From Thermococcus sp. JdF3 (lineage in GTDB: Archaea > Methanobacteriota_B > Thermococci > Thermococcales > Thermococcaceae), in NCBI RefSeq assembly GCF_012027495.1, contig NZ_SNUK01000005.1, positions 62,001 through 126,000 on the forward strand: a stretch of 64,000 nt of DNA, written 5' to 3'. The notes under the pieces are model-generated. The model saw only the letters and a program-made list of their open reading frames with translations, was not told the DNA's origin and searched no databases. Shown here piece by piece: positions 14,187 through 23,562 of the stretch (position 1 is its first letter; every line of letters begins with the position of its first letter). The position numbers and the translations under genes were made by a program.

Positions 14187-14879
14187 CTAAAACGCGAACT
14201 CCTCCACGCCAAAGCTCTCCACGACCCTCTCGAAGTCCGTCTCCGGAGCGTAGGTAAAGCCGCACGTGGTGCACTTAAGGACGCCGTTCTCCTCGCTCAG
14301 AGGCGAGAAGCAGACGGGACAGCGGTACTCCTCGCGGCTGAGCCCCTCGTAAACCTCGTCCTTCATGACGAGCAGGTTGAGCTCACTCTCCCAGTCCTCG
14401 TGCAAAAGCCCCCAGTAAGGAACCTCGACCGGGTAAAAGTCCTCAAGGATGAGCGCTTTAATCCCGATGCCCTTAACACCCGGCGGGAGCTTGCCGGTCG
14501 GCTCTATGCTCACCACGTACTGGTCGTAGAACTCGATGTGCTCCGCCCTAACCGTAAGACCGCGCGAGAGCCTTGAGCGGAGGGGAATGAGCTGGAGGAA
14601 AAGGCTTTCCCTTTCAACGTCCCAACTGGCGCTTACAGAGACGCTCCCCTTCGTGAAGAACCGGGTGATGTAGCGGTCGTCCCTCTCTTCGCCGGCAAGG
14701 TGAAAACCCAGCTTGCCCATCGCCCTTCCAAGGAAGTTCGGCCGAGGGAGCTTCCGATGGTTGATTAGATACTCCCCTATCCATCCCGCGAGGGGCATAG
14801 AATAGCCTATGAACACCTGCCTCTGAACCCGCAGGTAGGCCACGCTGGGGAGCAATTTGAACCCTGGGTTCATTCCCAT
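14187..14879 (-). CDS. Unknown protein with C-terminal zinc ribbon
   Basis: 230 residues; ATG 14879 is preferred because the TATA element CATATATATCATT (14898-14911, minus) lies about 25 bases upstream, though ATG 14873 is possible. There is no signal peptide. Residues 1-180 are a mixed alpha/beta domain I do not recognise. The C-terminus has a four-Cys zinc ribbon (CPVC near 187 and CTTC near 203). Ribbons of this kind occur in nucleic-acid-binding or multi-subunit proteins. It ends close to the DP2 3' end but has its own promoter. No function is assigned. Confidence 0.7.
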   Translation of the reverse strand: MGMNPGFKLLPSVAYLRVQRQVFIGYSMPLAGWIGEYLINHRKLPRPNFLGRAMGKLGFHLAGEERDDRYITRFFTKGSVSVSASWDVERESLFLQLIPLRSRLSRGLTVRAEHIEFYDQYVVSIEPTGKLPPGVKGIGIKALILEDFYPVEVPYWGLLHEDWESELNLLVMKDEVYEGLSREEYRCPVCFSPLSEENGVLKCTTCGFTYAPETDFERVVESFGVEEFAF

Positions 14880-14922
14880 CAAAGAAAGAGCGGCGTAATG
14901 ATATATATGATTAACGGAAAGG

Positions 14923-17900
14923 CTAGGAGCCGAAGAACTCGTCGAGGCTTATGCCCTTCTTTTTCTTCTTCATGGCGGCCTTTTCCTTCTTGACCGCCTT
15001 CTCGAACCCCTGCGATGGCTTTATCTTCTTCTCAGAGCGCTTGGAGGCCTTTTTGGATTCCTTCTTTTTCTCGGCATTGGACTTCTTCTTGAGCTTTCCG
15101 TTCGCCTTCAGCTCGTCGAGGTAGCCGTTTTTGCCGTTGGACTTTCCGGTACGGGCCTTTATCATCTTCTCGCACACGTCGGCCGAGAAGCCCATAAGCG
15201 TCCTCTGCCTCTCCGGGAAGACGTTCTCGAAGAGGGACTTTATGTCCTTCTCGGTCAGACATATCCTCTGCCTCGTGTAGTCGAGCACGTTGTACTTCGT
15301 GACGAGCATCTTCGCGGTTGGCAGGTACTTCTCTATGGCGCCCTTGCTGACGGTGAGGACTATCTTACCGCCGCACTTCGGGCACTTGCCGGTGAGGGGC
15401 GGTCTCCTGTATTTGGTGTTGCACTTGACGCAGCGGAACTCCTGACGGGTGAAGCTCCTCAGGTTGCCCCTCAAATCCGGGACGAGGTGGGAGTTAATTA
15501 TCGTTTCGGCAACGTGGTGCTCGTCCACCGCGCGGATGCGCTCAGCGAGGGCGAGCTGGCGCTCCACCTTCTCGACCATATCGCCGAGCTGTTTGTACAG
15601 GCTCATCTTCGGGCCGAGGCCGATGTCATCGGTGTCGTGGGTGAACTTCAGCCCCTCGTACATCTCCGGTTTGCCGAGCCTGTCCTCAACACGCTCGATG
15701 AACTTTATCTCCTTGGGCGATTTCATCTCGTAGGTGGCGCCGTAGAATTCAAGGGGATAGTAGCGGACCACGTCCATGTTGTGAACCTCACTGTCCACCT
15801 CGCGCGGGTCGAGGCGTGTGGTAACGACGAGCGGAGCGTCCATCTTGCCGCCGCGCTTCTCGGGCAGGTAGTACTTGCTGAAGTTAAGCAGTGCGTCGAG
15901 GAGGAGCATGACAGCATCCTCATCCCCGTCACAGTTGCGCCTTTTAGCTGCATGATAGTACGGGTGAGCGTAGCCCACCAGAACGTCCGAAAAGCCGATT
16001 ATCCTTCCGATGATTCCGGCCGAGGTGTGTGGGGCTAAACCTATAACGAGGTGCCCGACGAGGTCCTCCATCTTCTCGGCGTTGTAGAACCTCGGCAAAC
16101 CGTAGAACTTCTCGAGGAGGTCGTCTATGAAGCGGGCCACCTTGAGGAGATACCTCCCAGCCTCGTAGGGCAGTATGACGTCCTGGACTTTAAGCTCGAG
16201 TATCTGGTCGTCCCGCTCAAGGGGCTTGCCCTCGAAGTCGTGGGTGTAGCCGAGCTCGCGGAGCTTCTCCACGCTCGTGCCTATCTCCCTCGGCTTGAAG
16301 TGGGTTATTGGCGCGTCGGTGGCGTCGAAACGAATGGTACCATCTTTAAAGACGTAGACGTCGTTTTTGGCCCTTAAAAGGCCCTTCTCAAGCGGTTCTG
16401 CCATCTTAAAGCCGGAGGTCATACCCTGGACGCCCTTCAGCCTGTCGATGCCGTAGACCTTGACGTTCTCCATTGCGGCGCGGAGAAGCTCGGAGGGCTT
16501 TATGGTCCTCCTCGCGTAGGGCTTAAGCTCGGTTCCGCACTTCGGACAGCGGAAGTCAAAGTTCTCGGCCTCACCCTGCGAGTAATCAACGTTGCACTTG
16601 GCGCAGTGCCAGAGGAGCTCCTTCCGTGTCCCACAGCGCGGGCAGATGTGCTCAGGCCCTGTGTGACCGCATTCAGGGCACTTGAAGAAGGCTATCTCCA
16701 CGCTGGTGACCTTTCCCTCCTCGGCGGCCTTCTTTATGTCACGCGAGCTTCCACCGGCGAGGCCTATGGGGAAGAGAACCTGCACCGGCGGCTTCATCTT
16801 CCTCTCCTTGGCTTTCTCCGGCCTCCCCATTCTCGCCCCAATCCAGCTTATTCCCCTGTCCCTGAGCTTTATCCTGTTGTTTTCGTTGATGATGTCTATG
16901 GTGGTGTGGAAAGGCTTGGCTTTGAACTCCCACTCGAGGTTGCCGAGGGGAACGAGCAAAGCGGCACTCCAGGGGTAGTCGATTACTATGACCTTTTTCC
17001 TGCCCTCGGTCCGCTCAAGCCTGTGGGGGAGGCCGAGGAGTTCAAGGTAGCGTTTGATTTTGGGGTCGTTGTCAAGGGTCACTCTCTTAGCAAATTTAAG
17101 CTTTCTGAACTCCCCCCATTCGATTTGAGCACCCACAAGGGCCCTCTGGAGCTTCTCAACCTCCTCCGGCTCCAGCGTGTTCCAGTAGAGGGTGTAGTAC
17201 GGGTGAAGGGGAATATCAAGAACCTTGGAGATGTGTATCGCCTGCTCAACGCTCGGCCTCACGCGGAGGGGGTCCTTGAGGAGCTTCTCCAAGAACTCCG
17301 GGTCGAGTTCAATGTATTCCGCCGCCTCCTCGATGGCCTCGCGCGGGTTGTCGGAGAAGGGCTTAAGCTCGACCTCGTAGGTCTCGGCTATGGCCCCTAC
17401 CAGCTCCTGAATCCACCATTCCTCCGAGTAGTTGGCGGGAAGAAGGGTCTGGTTGTTCTCCACGAAGTCTCCGAAGTTCACAAGGGCATCGCCAACGTAG
17501 AGTATCTCCTCCAGCCTGTCGCGGACCTTGAGGGCGGTCTCGTAGTCGTCCACGCGTATAACGCTCCCGTCCTTGAGCTTGACTATCGGCCCCTCGACCG
17601 TCGTTGCGGGGGTTACGATACAGCCCTTGCCGGGCCTTTCCGTCTTCATCTGGGTTCCAATCGCTATGAACTCGTCGAGGAGGAGCATGGTGGCGGGGTT
17701 GACGCTCCAGGTGGCGAATCCGCTGACGCGGGAGCGGCCGTAGCGCAGACGGAAGCCGCCGTTCTCGGAGGGCTCGGCGAAGAGCGGCCGTCCACCGATT
17801 ATCTCCTTCGTGTACTTCTTGTTGGGGGCGATGTTGGCCTTAAAGCGCTCGTAGAGCTCGTAGTAGAAGCCTTTCTCAACTTTTTCGGCAACTTCCTCCC

Positions 17901-18813
17901 TGGCGCCGGAATCCTCGGCTTTGGATTCGGAAGATTTGGAATCATCCGCCTTCTTGCCCTTTTCTTTGGCATCAACGAACTCCTTTATCCAGTCCCAGCC
18001 GTCAACGCCCATCTTGTCTATGTACTTGACGAGCTTCTTCGCCTTCTGGAGGACACCCTCGGCGAGGACGAGAATCGCACCGCCGCGCAGGTGGTTGGTT
18101 TCAACGCCGGGAACGTCGCGGTGGGAAACCTCGACTTTATCCGTTTCTTCACCGGTGATCTCGATGGGAATGTTCTTCATAGCCAGCCTTACCTCATCGG
18201 CCTCGGGATGGTACTGCAGGCGCGTGACGGCGCGGTGGTAGAGGTCGATCTCCTCCACCATCCTCTCTATGTGCTTCTCGCTGGGCTTGAAGCGGTCGAG
18301 GCCGAGCTTCTTCCTGACGTAGTCTCCGACGAGGACGCTAAGGGCCTGGGCCGTTCCTCCGGAGCTCCTGATGGGGCCCGCGTAGTAAAGGGCCAGGTAT
18401 TCGGAATTGTCTCCCCACTCGTTCCTCTTGACCTTGACGTCGGCTATTCCCTCCAGGGGGGCGGAGACGATTCCCTCGGTGAGGATGGCAAGGGCGGTTC
18501 TAACGGCCTGCTCGGCGTAGCGCTCCTTGCTCCCAAGGTCACCGAACTTACCGTCTATAATCTCGTCAACGACCTTTAGGGCGGCCAGTTCTTTACCGTA
18601 CTCCTTAACAAGAACGCGTATCCTCTCGGCCACGCCCTTCGGACCGACGAGGCTCTCAACACGGCCGGCCATGTCGGTCGCCTGGGGGACCTCTACATCT
18701 AAGCTCGGATCCTTCCCCTGTTCACGGGCCTTTCTCGCCACCTCGTAAGCCCGGTCTATCTCGCGCTGGAGGGATTCAAAGTAGGCTTTCATTTCATTGG
18801 AATAAAGCTCCAT
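14923..18813 (-). CDS. polC: DNA polymerase D large subunit DP2
   Basis: 1296 residues from ATG 18813, five to six bases after GGGGGTGAT. DP2 is the catalytic subunit of the replicative polymerase PolD of Euryarchaeota, built on a double-psi beta-barrel core like that of RNA polymerase. The catalytic NCDGDED motif is intact (about Asn960, Asp962, Asp964). Zinc modules include CPECGHTGPEHICPRCG near 690 and CVKCNTKYRR with CPKCGG near 1135. The gene has no intein, unlike some Pyrococcus orthologues. A Ser/Asp-rich linker near 300 and a very Lys-rich C-terminal tail make it slightly longer than P. furiosus DP2. It is the last gene of the orc1-DP1-unknown-DP2 operon. Confidence 0.97.
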   Translation of the reverse strand: MELYSNEMKAYFESLQREIDRAYEVARKAREQGKDPSLDVEVPQATDMAGRVESLVGPKGVAERIRVLVKEYGKELAALKVVDEIIDGKFGDLGSKERYAEQAVRTALAILTEGIVSAPLEGIADVKVKRNEWGDNSEYLALYYAGPIRSSGGTAQALSVLVGDYVRKKLGLDRFKPSEKHIERMVEEIDLYHRAVTRLQYHPEADEVRLAMKNIPIEITGEETDKVEVSHRDVPGVETNHLRGGAILVLAEGVLQKAKKLVKYIDKMGVDGWDWIKEFVDAKEKGKKADDSKSSESKAEDSGAREEVAEKVEKGFYYELYERFKANIAPNKKYTKEIIGGRPLFAEPSENGGFRLRYGRSRVSGFATWSVNPATMLLLDEFIAIGTQMKTERPGKGCIVTPATTVEGPIVKLKDGSVIRVDDYETALKVRDRLEEILYVGDALVNFGDFVENNQTLLPANYSEEWWIQELVGAIAETYEVELKPFSDNPREAIEEAAEYIELDPEFLEKLLKDPLRVRPSVEQAIHISKVLDIPLHPYYTLYWNTLEPEEVEKLQRALVGAQIEWGEFRKLKFAKRVTLDNDPKIKRYLELLGLPHRLERTEGRKKVIVIDYPWSAALLVPLGNLEWEFKAKPFHTTIDIINENNRIKLRDRGISWIGARMGRPEKAKERKMKPPVQVLFPIGLAGGSSRDIKKAAEEGKVTSVEIAFFKCPECGHTGPEHICPRCGTRKELLWHCAKCNVDYSQGEAENFDFRCPKCGTELKPYARRTIKPSELLRAAMENVKVYGIDRLKGVQGMTSGFKMAEPLEKGLLRAKNDVYVFKDGTIRFDATDAPITHFKPREIGTSVEKLRELGYTHDFEGKPLERDDQILELKVQDVILPYEAGRYLLKVARFIDDLLEKFYGLPRFYNAEKMEDLVGHLVIGLAPHTSAGIIGRIIGFSDVLVGYAHPYYHAAKRRNCDGDEDAVMLLLDALLNFSKYYLPEKRGGKMDAPLVVTTRLDPREVDSEVHNMDVVRYYPLEFYGATYEMKSPKEIKFIERVEDRLGKPEMYEGLKFTHDTDDIGLGPKMSLYKQLGDMVEKVERQLALAERIRAVDEHHVAETIINSHLVPDLRGNLRSFTRQEFRCVKCNTKYRRPPLTGKCPKCGGKIVLTVSKGAIEKYLPTAKMLVTKYNVLDYTRQRICLTEKDIKSLFENVFPERQRTLMGFSADVCEKMIKARTGKSNGKNGYLDELKANGKLKKKSNAEKKKESKKASKRSEKKIKPSQGFEKAVKKEKAAMKKKKKGISLDEFFGS

Positions 18814-18895
18814 AGAAATCACCCCCACAAAACAGCCCAATGACCATCAAAAGAAGGGCGAAATAAAAAAACGGCATACCACATAAGTCGGCCAA

Positions 18896-18925
18896 GGAGA
18901 TACCGCCTAGTCTGGCGGTACCTCC
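18896..18925 (-). promoter_or_regulatory. Strong hairpin in the gap before DP2
   Basis: GGAGATACCGCC and GGCGGTACCTCC form 12-base arms with one mismatch around a six-base loop. The element lies between the unknown gene and DP2 and is not followed by a T-run on the minus strand. It may be a processing or attenuation site, or a trace of how the upstream gene was inserted. Confidence 0.4.
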
Positions 18926-18975
18926 ATTTCAGTTTTATGTTGCTCCAAATAAAAACTTTTCGAAAATCCAGAAAG

Positions 18976-20064
18976 CTATTCATAGGCGGAATCACCCCCA
19001 TAAAGAGAGACAAGTTCTCTAGCGTTGAGATGTTCAAGAGGGAATCCCAAAAGGCGAAGATACTCAGCTATCTGCCTGCCGTGTTCACCAAGAGAGACGA
19101 TAACACCACCAGCTGACAAGTGCTTAAAATCCTCTGTAAAGGAAAGGATCTTGAAGGAGCCCTCACGTTCTTCAACATATCTAAGAATGTACTCATAAAC
19201 GGGAGAGGCTTCAACCAGTTTTCTCTCATCCTTCCCATGTAACAGGCCTACCGAGGACAGTTCAGGAATCAGGTAAACAATCGGAAATGGACGATAGAGA
19301 AGGGGATTTATTTTAACCGAGGGATCATTATAAACAATATGGCCCAGGTCTCGATTTCCAACGTGATAGATTCTAAATCTATCGTCGTTAAATCCAAAGG
19401 GTTTTAGATACGATTTTAGCTCGCTAATATCAGGTTTTTTGTTCCTCAGTTTTATTATAGTTCCAATGTAGCCCAACAATAGATCAGCTGCGGAGATAAG
19501 CAAATTAACTTTATCCCCGTTGGGAACCACGTAAACCTCGTTGTTCTTGCACAACTCGTTCCATGCAGGAGTTTCCGGAGAGGTTGAGAAACTGTCTACA
19601 TAAATTCTAGCGCGTTTAATCCCGACCCGATGAATGACAGTCCAGGCAGGAATATATGCAAAATATGACTTAAGTGTACTTTCAATAAACGTTTTTACAC
19701 TCACGGGCTTTGCTTTTCCAGGGAGAGAGATCCCCGACGTCCCAAACGAAGCAAAAACAAAATTAACATAGAGACCCGAGGTGTTTACAACATCATTAAC
19801 AAAATCCCTCAAAAAAAGCATGTACTCTTTCAACTCGGATCCATCCATCAAAATTCCCCGAACGTCTACCGATGCAAAAACTCTCCGTGGAGTATAGACA
19901 CTATAGCGGGACTTAAATCGCTCCATAAACTCGTAGTAGAGCTCTCTGAAAACTGGATAATCCGAATCTCTAATACCAACAGCAACTCCAATCCGACTAA
20001 GGAATGAACCTCGCCTACCAACAAGCTTAAGAATGTCCTCATCAGAGCCAAAAAGCCATTGCAT
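18976..20064 (-). CDS. Unknown protein encoded inside the PolD operon
   Basis: 362 residues, starting three bases after the DP1 stop with GAGGGGG as ribosome binding site, so it is translated with DP1. In the Pyrococcus genomes I know, DP1 and DP2 are adjacent, so this gene looks inserted. It is AT-richer than both neighbours. There is no signal peptide or clear span. Acidic residues occur in strand-like settings (ASVDVRGIL near 67, ARIYVDSFSTS near 162), and LLISAADLLLGYIG near 198 recalls the end of DUF3800/RNase H-like proteins. That resemblance is weak and I do not assign a function. Confidence 0.7.
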   Translation of the reverse strand: MQWLFGSDEDILKLVGRRGSFLSRIGVAVGIRDSDYPVFRELYYEFMERFKSRYSVYTPRRVFASVDVRGILMDGSELKEYMLFLRDFVNDVVNTSGLYVNFVFASFGTSGISLPGKAKPVSVKTFIESTLKSYFAYIPAWTVIHRVGIKRARIYVDSFSTSPETPAWNELCKNNEVYVVPNGDKVNLLISAADLLLGYIGTIIKLRNKKPDISELKSYLKPFGFNDDRFRIYHVGNRDLGHIVYNDPSVKINPLLYRPFPIVYLIPELSSVGLLHGKDERKLVEASPVYEYILRYVEEREGSFKILSFTEDFKHLSAGGVIVSLGEHGRQIAEYLRLLGFPLEHLNARELVSLYGGDSAYE

Positions 20065-20067
20065 CGT

Positions 20068-22215
20068 TCAAACCCCCTCACAGTACTGGTCAAACCCCAC
20101 AACGGCCCTCAGGCGGGCGGTTTCGACGTCTATTATGGGCACCCTGGCGGGTGTTGGCATGATGTTCACCATCTTCTGGAACTCCGTCTGGGCCTGCCAG
20201 GTTCCGGTGTTTATCAGAAAAACGCCGTTGTACATCTTGTACTGCATAACGTGGACGTGACCGGCCTGGAAGAGGTCTGGAACGGATTCTATAACGAGGG
20301 TATCCTCCGAATCCGGTGCGACGGGCACCTTCTCCCCGAAGGTCGGCGCAAGGTGGCGGAGTTTGAGCAGGTCGAGCATGGCCTCGGCCGGCCTGTGGTG
20401 GCTCCTGTTCGGGATGAAGCTGACGACGTCCTCTATGCCGCGCCCGTGGGCGATGAGAAAGTCGCGTCCGTGAAGCCTCACGACGGCAGGGTTGCTTATC
20501 ATGACGGCGTTCTTGAGTTTTTTGAGGGGGCGGGCGTACTCATCGTAGAACCCCGGCTGGGGTAGGGCGGTTCTGGCGGCATCGTGGTTGCCCGGGCCGA
20601 TGAACATGGTTATGTGGTCGGGCACGTTGCGGAGGAGGTTCGCCAGGGCCGCGTACTGATCGAAGATGTCCGGAATCTCCAGCTCGTTGTACTGGCCGGG
20701 GTAGATGCCGATTCCATCGACGACATCGCCGGCGATTATCATGTACTTTATCCTGCTCACGAGCTCCTCCTCGGCGCGGTTGTTCACCTCACCGTTGAGC
20801 CACTCGAGGAAGCGTTCAAAGGCCTTCTCGCAGAACTTGTTGCTTCCCACGTGGATGTCGCTGAGGAGGATGGCGTAAACCTTCTCCTCGAGCGGAGGCT
20901 TGTCGCGCTTGAACTTCGGAACGTCCGGGAGGTAGATCCGGTTGGCGAAGAATATGCCCCTCCCCGAGTAGCGGCCGCGGAAGGCTATAACGGAATCGGG
21001 CATTATCTGGAAGAACTTCTTGCTCTCCTCGTTGTTGCGGTTTATGAAGACCTTGATTATCCCAGTGCTGTCCTCGACCTCAAACATGAATCCCTTAGCC
21101 GTCTCGCGCTTGCTGTTGATGAGACCGATGATGGTTACCTCCTCGTCCCCTCCCACGTAGCCCAGCTTCCCTATGTCTATGACGCTGCCGAGCTCGGGGT
21201 TCTCGCGGAGGATTCTGCGCATCTTTCTCAGCCGGCTTTTGAAGTAGTCCGAGTACACCTTGACGATTATCTCGCCCTCCTTGCTGGCGGCGCTCTTGAC
21301 CTTGGGAACCTCGAACTTCACATTCTTGACGTCGAAGACGAGCTCCCAGTCATCCTCTATCTCCCTCGCACGATAGTGGAAGCCCTCCCTGGGCGCTATA
21401 ACAACATCCGCGTACGTCGAGTAGCTCTTCTCCTCGGGAACCTCCTCGCCGACGTAGGCTATCGGCACCCCGTAGTCACCGTAAACTATCTTGGGCTTCA
21501 CACCGTTCCCGTTCTCGTCGGAGTAGTAGGATTCATCGTCAGTGTAACCGTTTCCGTTCTCGGGGAAGGCAGAGCCAGCAACCACGGCCTGGCCCCCTGC
21601 GGCTGGTTCGGACCGCAACACAGCACCGTTCTCCATCGGAAACGTCTCGAGGGGGGCATCCTCCCCGGCGGTCCCAGCGGACACGTTTTCCCCAACGGGC
21701 CCCTCCCCATCACCGCCGGCAGGCAGAGTTCCAGTGGAAATTAAACTCTCTCCCCCGGAATATTCGGATTGTTCTGGCTCAGATACGCCAAAAGACGCAG
21801 TTTCCACCGCAGATTCATCGGGATTTCCAGTGGAAATATAGGTTGGTGGTTCCCCTCCAGAAGAGCCCATCACGTCGCCGGGTTCAGCAACATGAACCCC
21901 ATCCGGGACCCTCTCAGCAAAATCGGAAGATCCTTCCGGCAGTTCATCAGATTCTCCAGATTCGAGGGGGATTTCTTCGACAGTCTCCTGGAGCTCGGGG
22001 GGACCCTCGCCGGCGGGGGGTTCCAGTGGAGCAGGCCCCTTCCCGCCGAGGAACTCCTTCGCAATGGCCGAGTCTATGACAAACGTGCCCCTGGCACGGG
22101 CGAACTTTATCAGCTCGGCGAGAGTGAAGTCCTTCTTATAGCTATCCACGAGAAGGTAGTAAGCCGAAGGGGTGATTAGATAGCGATTGGCCATTAAATC
22201 CTCGATCAAACCCAT
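20068..22215 (-). CDS. polB: DNA polymerase D small subunit DP1 (3'-5' exonuclease)
   Basis: 715 residues. DP1 is the Mre11-like proofreading subunit of PolD. After an N-terminal helical domain (1-50) comes a long variable linker (about 50-230) rich in Gly, Glu, Ser and Pro, an OB fold (about 310-400, with VTIIGLINSK), and the phosphoesterase domain with SDIHVG, IIAGDVVDG, GPGNHD, IAHGRG and QAGHVHV, all metal-binding blocks intact. P. furiosus DP1 is about 100 residues shorter. The excess lies in the linker, where three ORB-like repeats sit (codons near 63, 128 and 160). The ATG overlaps the orc1 stop (TGATG). Confidence 0.96.
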   Translation of the reverse strand: MGLIEDLMANRYLITPSAYYLLVDSYKKDFTLAELIKFARARGTFVIDSAIAKEFLGGKGPAPLEPPAGEGPPELQETVEEIPLESGESDELPEGSSDFAERVPDGVHVAEPGDVMGSSGGEPPTYISTGNPDESAVETASFGVSEPEQSEYSGGESLISTGTLPAGGDGEGPVGENVSAGTAGEDAPLETFPMENGAVLRSEPAAGGQAVVAGSAFPENGNGYTDDESYYSDENGNGVKPKIVYGDYGVPIAYVGEEVPEEKSYSTYADVVIAPREGFHYRAREIEDDWELVFDVKNVKFEVPKVKSAASKEGEIIVKVYSDYFKSRLRKMRRILRENPELGSVIDIGKLGYVGGDEEVTIIGLINSKRETAKGFMFEVEDSTGIIKVFINRNNEESKKFFQIMPDSVIAFRGRYSGRGIFFANRIYLPDVPKFKRDKPPLEEKVYAILLSDIHVGSNKFCEKAFERFLEWLNGEVNNRAEEELVSRIKYMIIAGDVVDGIGIYPGQYNELEIPDIFDQYAALANLLRNVPDHITMFIGPGNHDAARTALPQPGFYDEYARPLKKLKNAVMISNPAVVRLHGRDFLIAHGRGIEDVVSFIPNRSHHRPAEAMLDLLKLRHLAPTFGEKVPVAPDSEDTLVIESVPDLFQAGHVHVMQYKMYNGVFLINTGTWQAQTEFQKMVNIMPTPARVPIIDVETARLRAVVGFDQYCEGV
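21728..21748 (+). repeat. ORB-like repeat C (in DP1 linker)
   Basis: TTCCAGTGGAAA followed by TTAAACTC, close to the full ORB flank. It encodes part of the DP1 linker near residue 160. Confidence 0.6.
21824..21836 (+). repeat. ORB-like repeat D (in DP1 linker)
   Basis: Perfect TTTCCAGTGGAAA core, 96 bases from repeat C, in the same variable linker (residue near 128). Confidence 0.6.
22020..22032 (+). repeat. ORB-like repeat E (in DP1 linker)
   Basis: TTCCAGTGGA preceded by a G-run; the right arm is incomplete (GGAGC). DP1 codons near 63. Confidence 0.45.
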
Positions 22216-23462
22216 CAGAGCAGCCTCCTCTGGCGGGACATGCTCACCGTCAGCATGGTCTGAAGCTGGGAATCGTGTCTGTATATGTTCTTGACCTTAT
22301 AAGGTGTTACGTTGAGCCTTATCTCCTTCGTCCTGCCGTAGCGGCCCTTGCTGACGACCTTGGCGTTGATGATGCCGAGCATGTCGAGCTCGTTTATCAG
22401 GTCGCTCACGCGCCTCTGGGTAAGGGGTTCGAGGTCGATGTGGTCGCAGAGGGACATGTAAACCGAGTAAACGTCGCCCGTGTTGGCGGGCAGTTCGCCG
22501 TTCTCGTCCAGGAGGACTATTGCGTAGAGCAGAACCTTCGAGTGGAGCGGAAGGGTCTTTATGACCTCCTCCATGGTGTCCTGTTCTATCTTCTCCTGGG
22601 CCTTCCAGACGTGCCTCTCCGTGACCTTGCTCGCGCCCTCGCGCTCCGCTATCTCACCCGCAACGCGGAGCAGGTCAAGGGCCCTTCTCGCGTCGCCGTG
22701 CTCCCTCGCGGCCAGGGCGGCACACAGGGGGACGACGCCGTCGTCGAGAACGCCCTCGTTGAATGCGTCGCCCGCACGCTGCATCAGAATATCCCTGAGC
22801 TGGTTGGCATCGTACGGGGGAAAGACGACCTCCTCCTCGCTCAGGCTCGAGAGGACGCGCGCATCGAGGTACTCCTTGAATTTGAGGTCGTTTGAGATGC
22901 CTATGATGCTCACCTTCGCAAGGCCCAGCTCGGTGTTTATCCTCGTGAGGGAGTAGAGGATGTCATCGCCGCTCTTTTTGATTAACTTGTCAATCTCGTC
23001 CAGGACTATTATGACAAAGCGCTCACGGGCGTCGATTACCTCCTTGAGCCGGGCATAAACCTCATCTGTGGGCCAGCCCACGAGGGGAACCTCAACGCCG
23101 CTCTCGTTCTTAAAGTGGTTCACGATGTTCGCCAGAACGCGGTACTGGGTGTCCACTATCTCGCAATTGATATAGATAACGTCCACCGGAATCTCATACT
23201 TATCGGATATCCTCTTCAGCTCGTCGGTAACGAATTTTATGGTAACCGTCTTGCCCGTTCCCGTCTTCCCGTACACAAAAACATTCGAAGGCGTCTCGCC
23301 ACGGAGGACGGGAACCAGAATATGAGCCAGCTCCTCAATCTGCTCGCGCCTGTGGGGGAGCTCCTTAGGGGTATAACTGTGTCTGAGAACCTCTTTATTC
23401 TTGAATATCTTCTTGGCGTGAAGGTACTTCTCGAAGATTGAATCAATGTAATTGTCGTCCAT
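22215..23462 (-). CDS. orc1: Orc1/Cdc6 replication initiator
   Basis: 415 residues from ATG 23462, four bases after GGTG; the frame upstream to 23537 has no ribosome binding site. The protein binds ORB elements, opens the origin and recruits MCM. It has the AAA+ Walker A (YGKTGTGKT, near 65), Walker B (IIVLDEID), sensor 1 (IGISND), sensor 2 (GDARRALDLLR) and a C-terminal winged helix (about 325-415) that contacts the ORB. It is the only initiator gene in the window, heads the PolD operon, and lies 1.7 kb from the candidate origin. An ORB-like core sits 12 bases upstream of its ATG, suggesting self-regulation. Confidence 0.97.
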   Translation of the reverse strand: MDDNYIDSIFEKYLHAKKIFKNKEVLRHSYTPKELPHRREQIEELAHILVPVLRGETPSNVFVYGKTGTGKTVTIKFVTDELKRISDKYEIPVDVIYINCEIVDTQYRVLANIVNHFKNESGVEVPLVGWPTDEVYARLKEVIDARERFVIIVLDEIDKLIKKSGDDILYSLTRINTELGLAKVSIIGISNDLKFKEYLDARVLSSLSEEEVVFPPYDANQLRDILMQRAGDAFNEGVLDDGVVPLCAALAAREHGDARRALDLLRVAGEIAEREGASKVTERHVWKAQEKIEQDTMEEVIKTLPLHSKVLLYAIVLLDENGELPANTGDVYSVYMSLCDHIDLEPLTQRRVSDLINELDMLGIINAKVVSKGRYGRTKEIRLNVTPYKVKNIYRHDSQLQTMLTVSMSRQRRLL

Positions 23463-23473
23463 TCTCACCACCC

Positions 23474-23486
23474 ATTCCAATGGAAA
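23474..23486. repeat. ORB-like repeat F (orc1 leader)
   Basis: ATTCCAATGGAAA, symmetrical with a central A. It lies just upstream of the orc1 ribosome binding site, where bound Orc1 could block transcription or translation. Confidence 0.45.
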
Positions 23487-23562
23487 TCCAGGCCGGTTAT
23501 TGATTATTGTGCAAACCCAAATGATTGATTTTGCCAATTAAGCGATTAAAGACATTTAGTAT

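Noticed and set aside
16606-18579. A 657-codon open frame antisense to DP2
   Set aside because: It is the mirror of a strongly biased GC-rich gene. DP2 is certain on the other strand, and the antisense frame has no ribosome binding site or recognisable domain.
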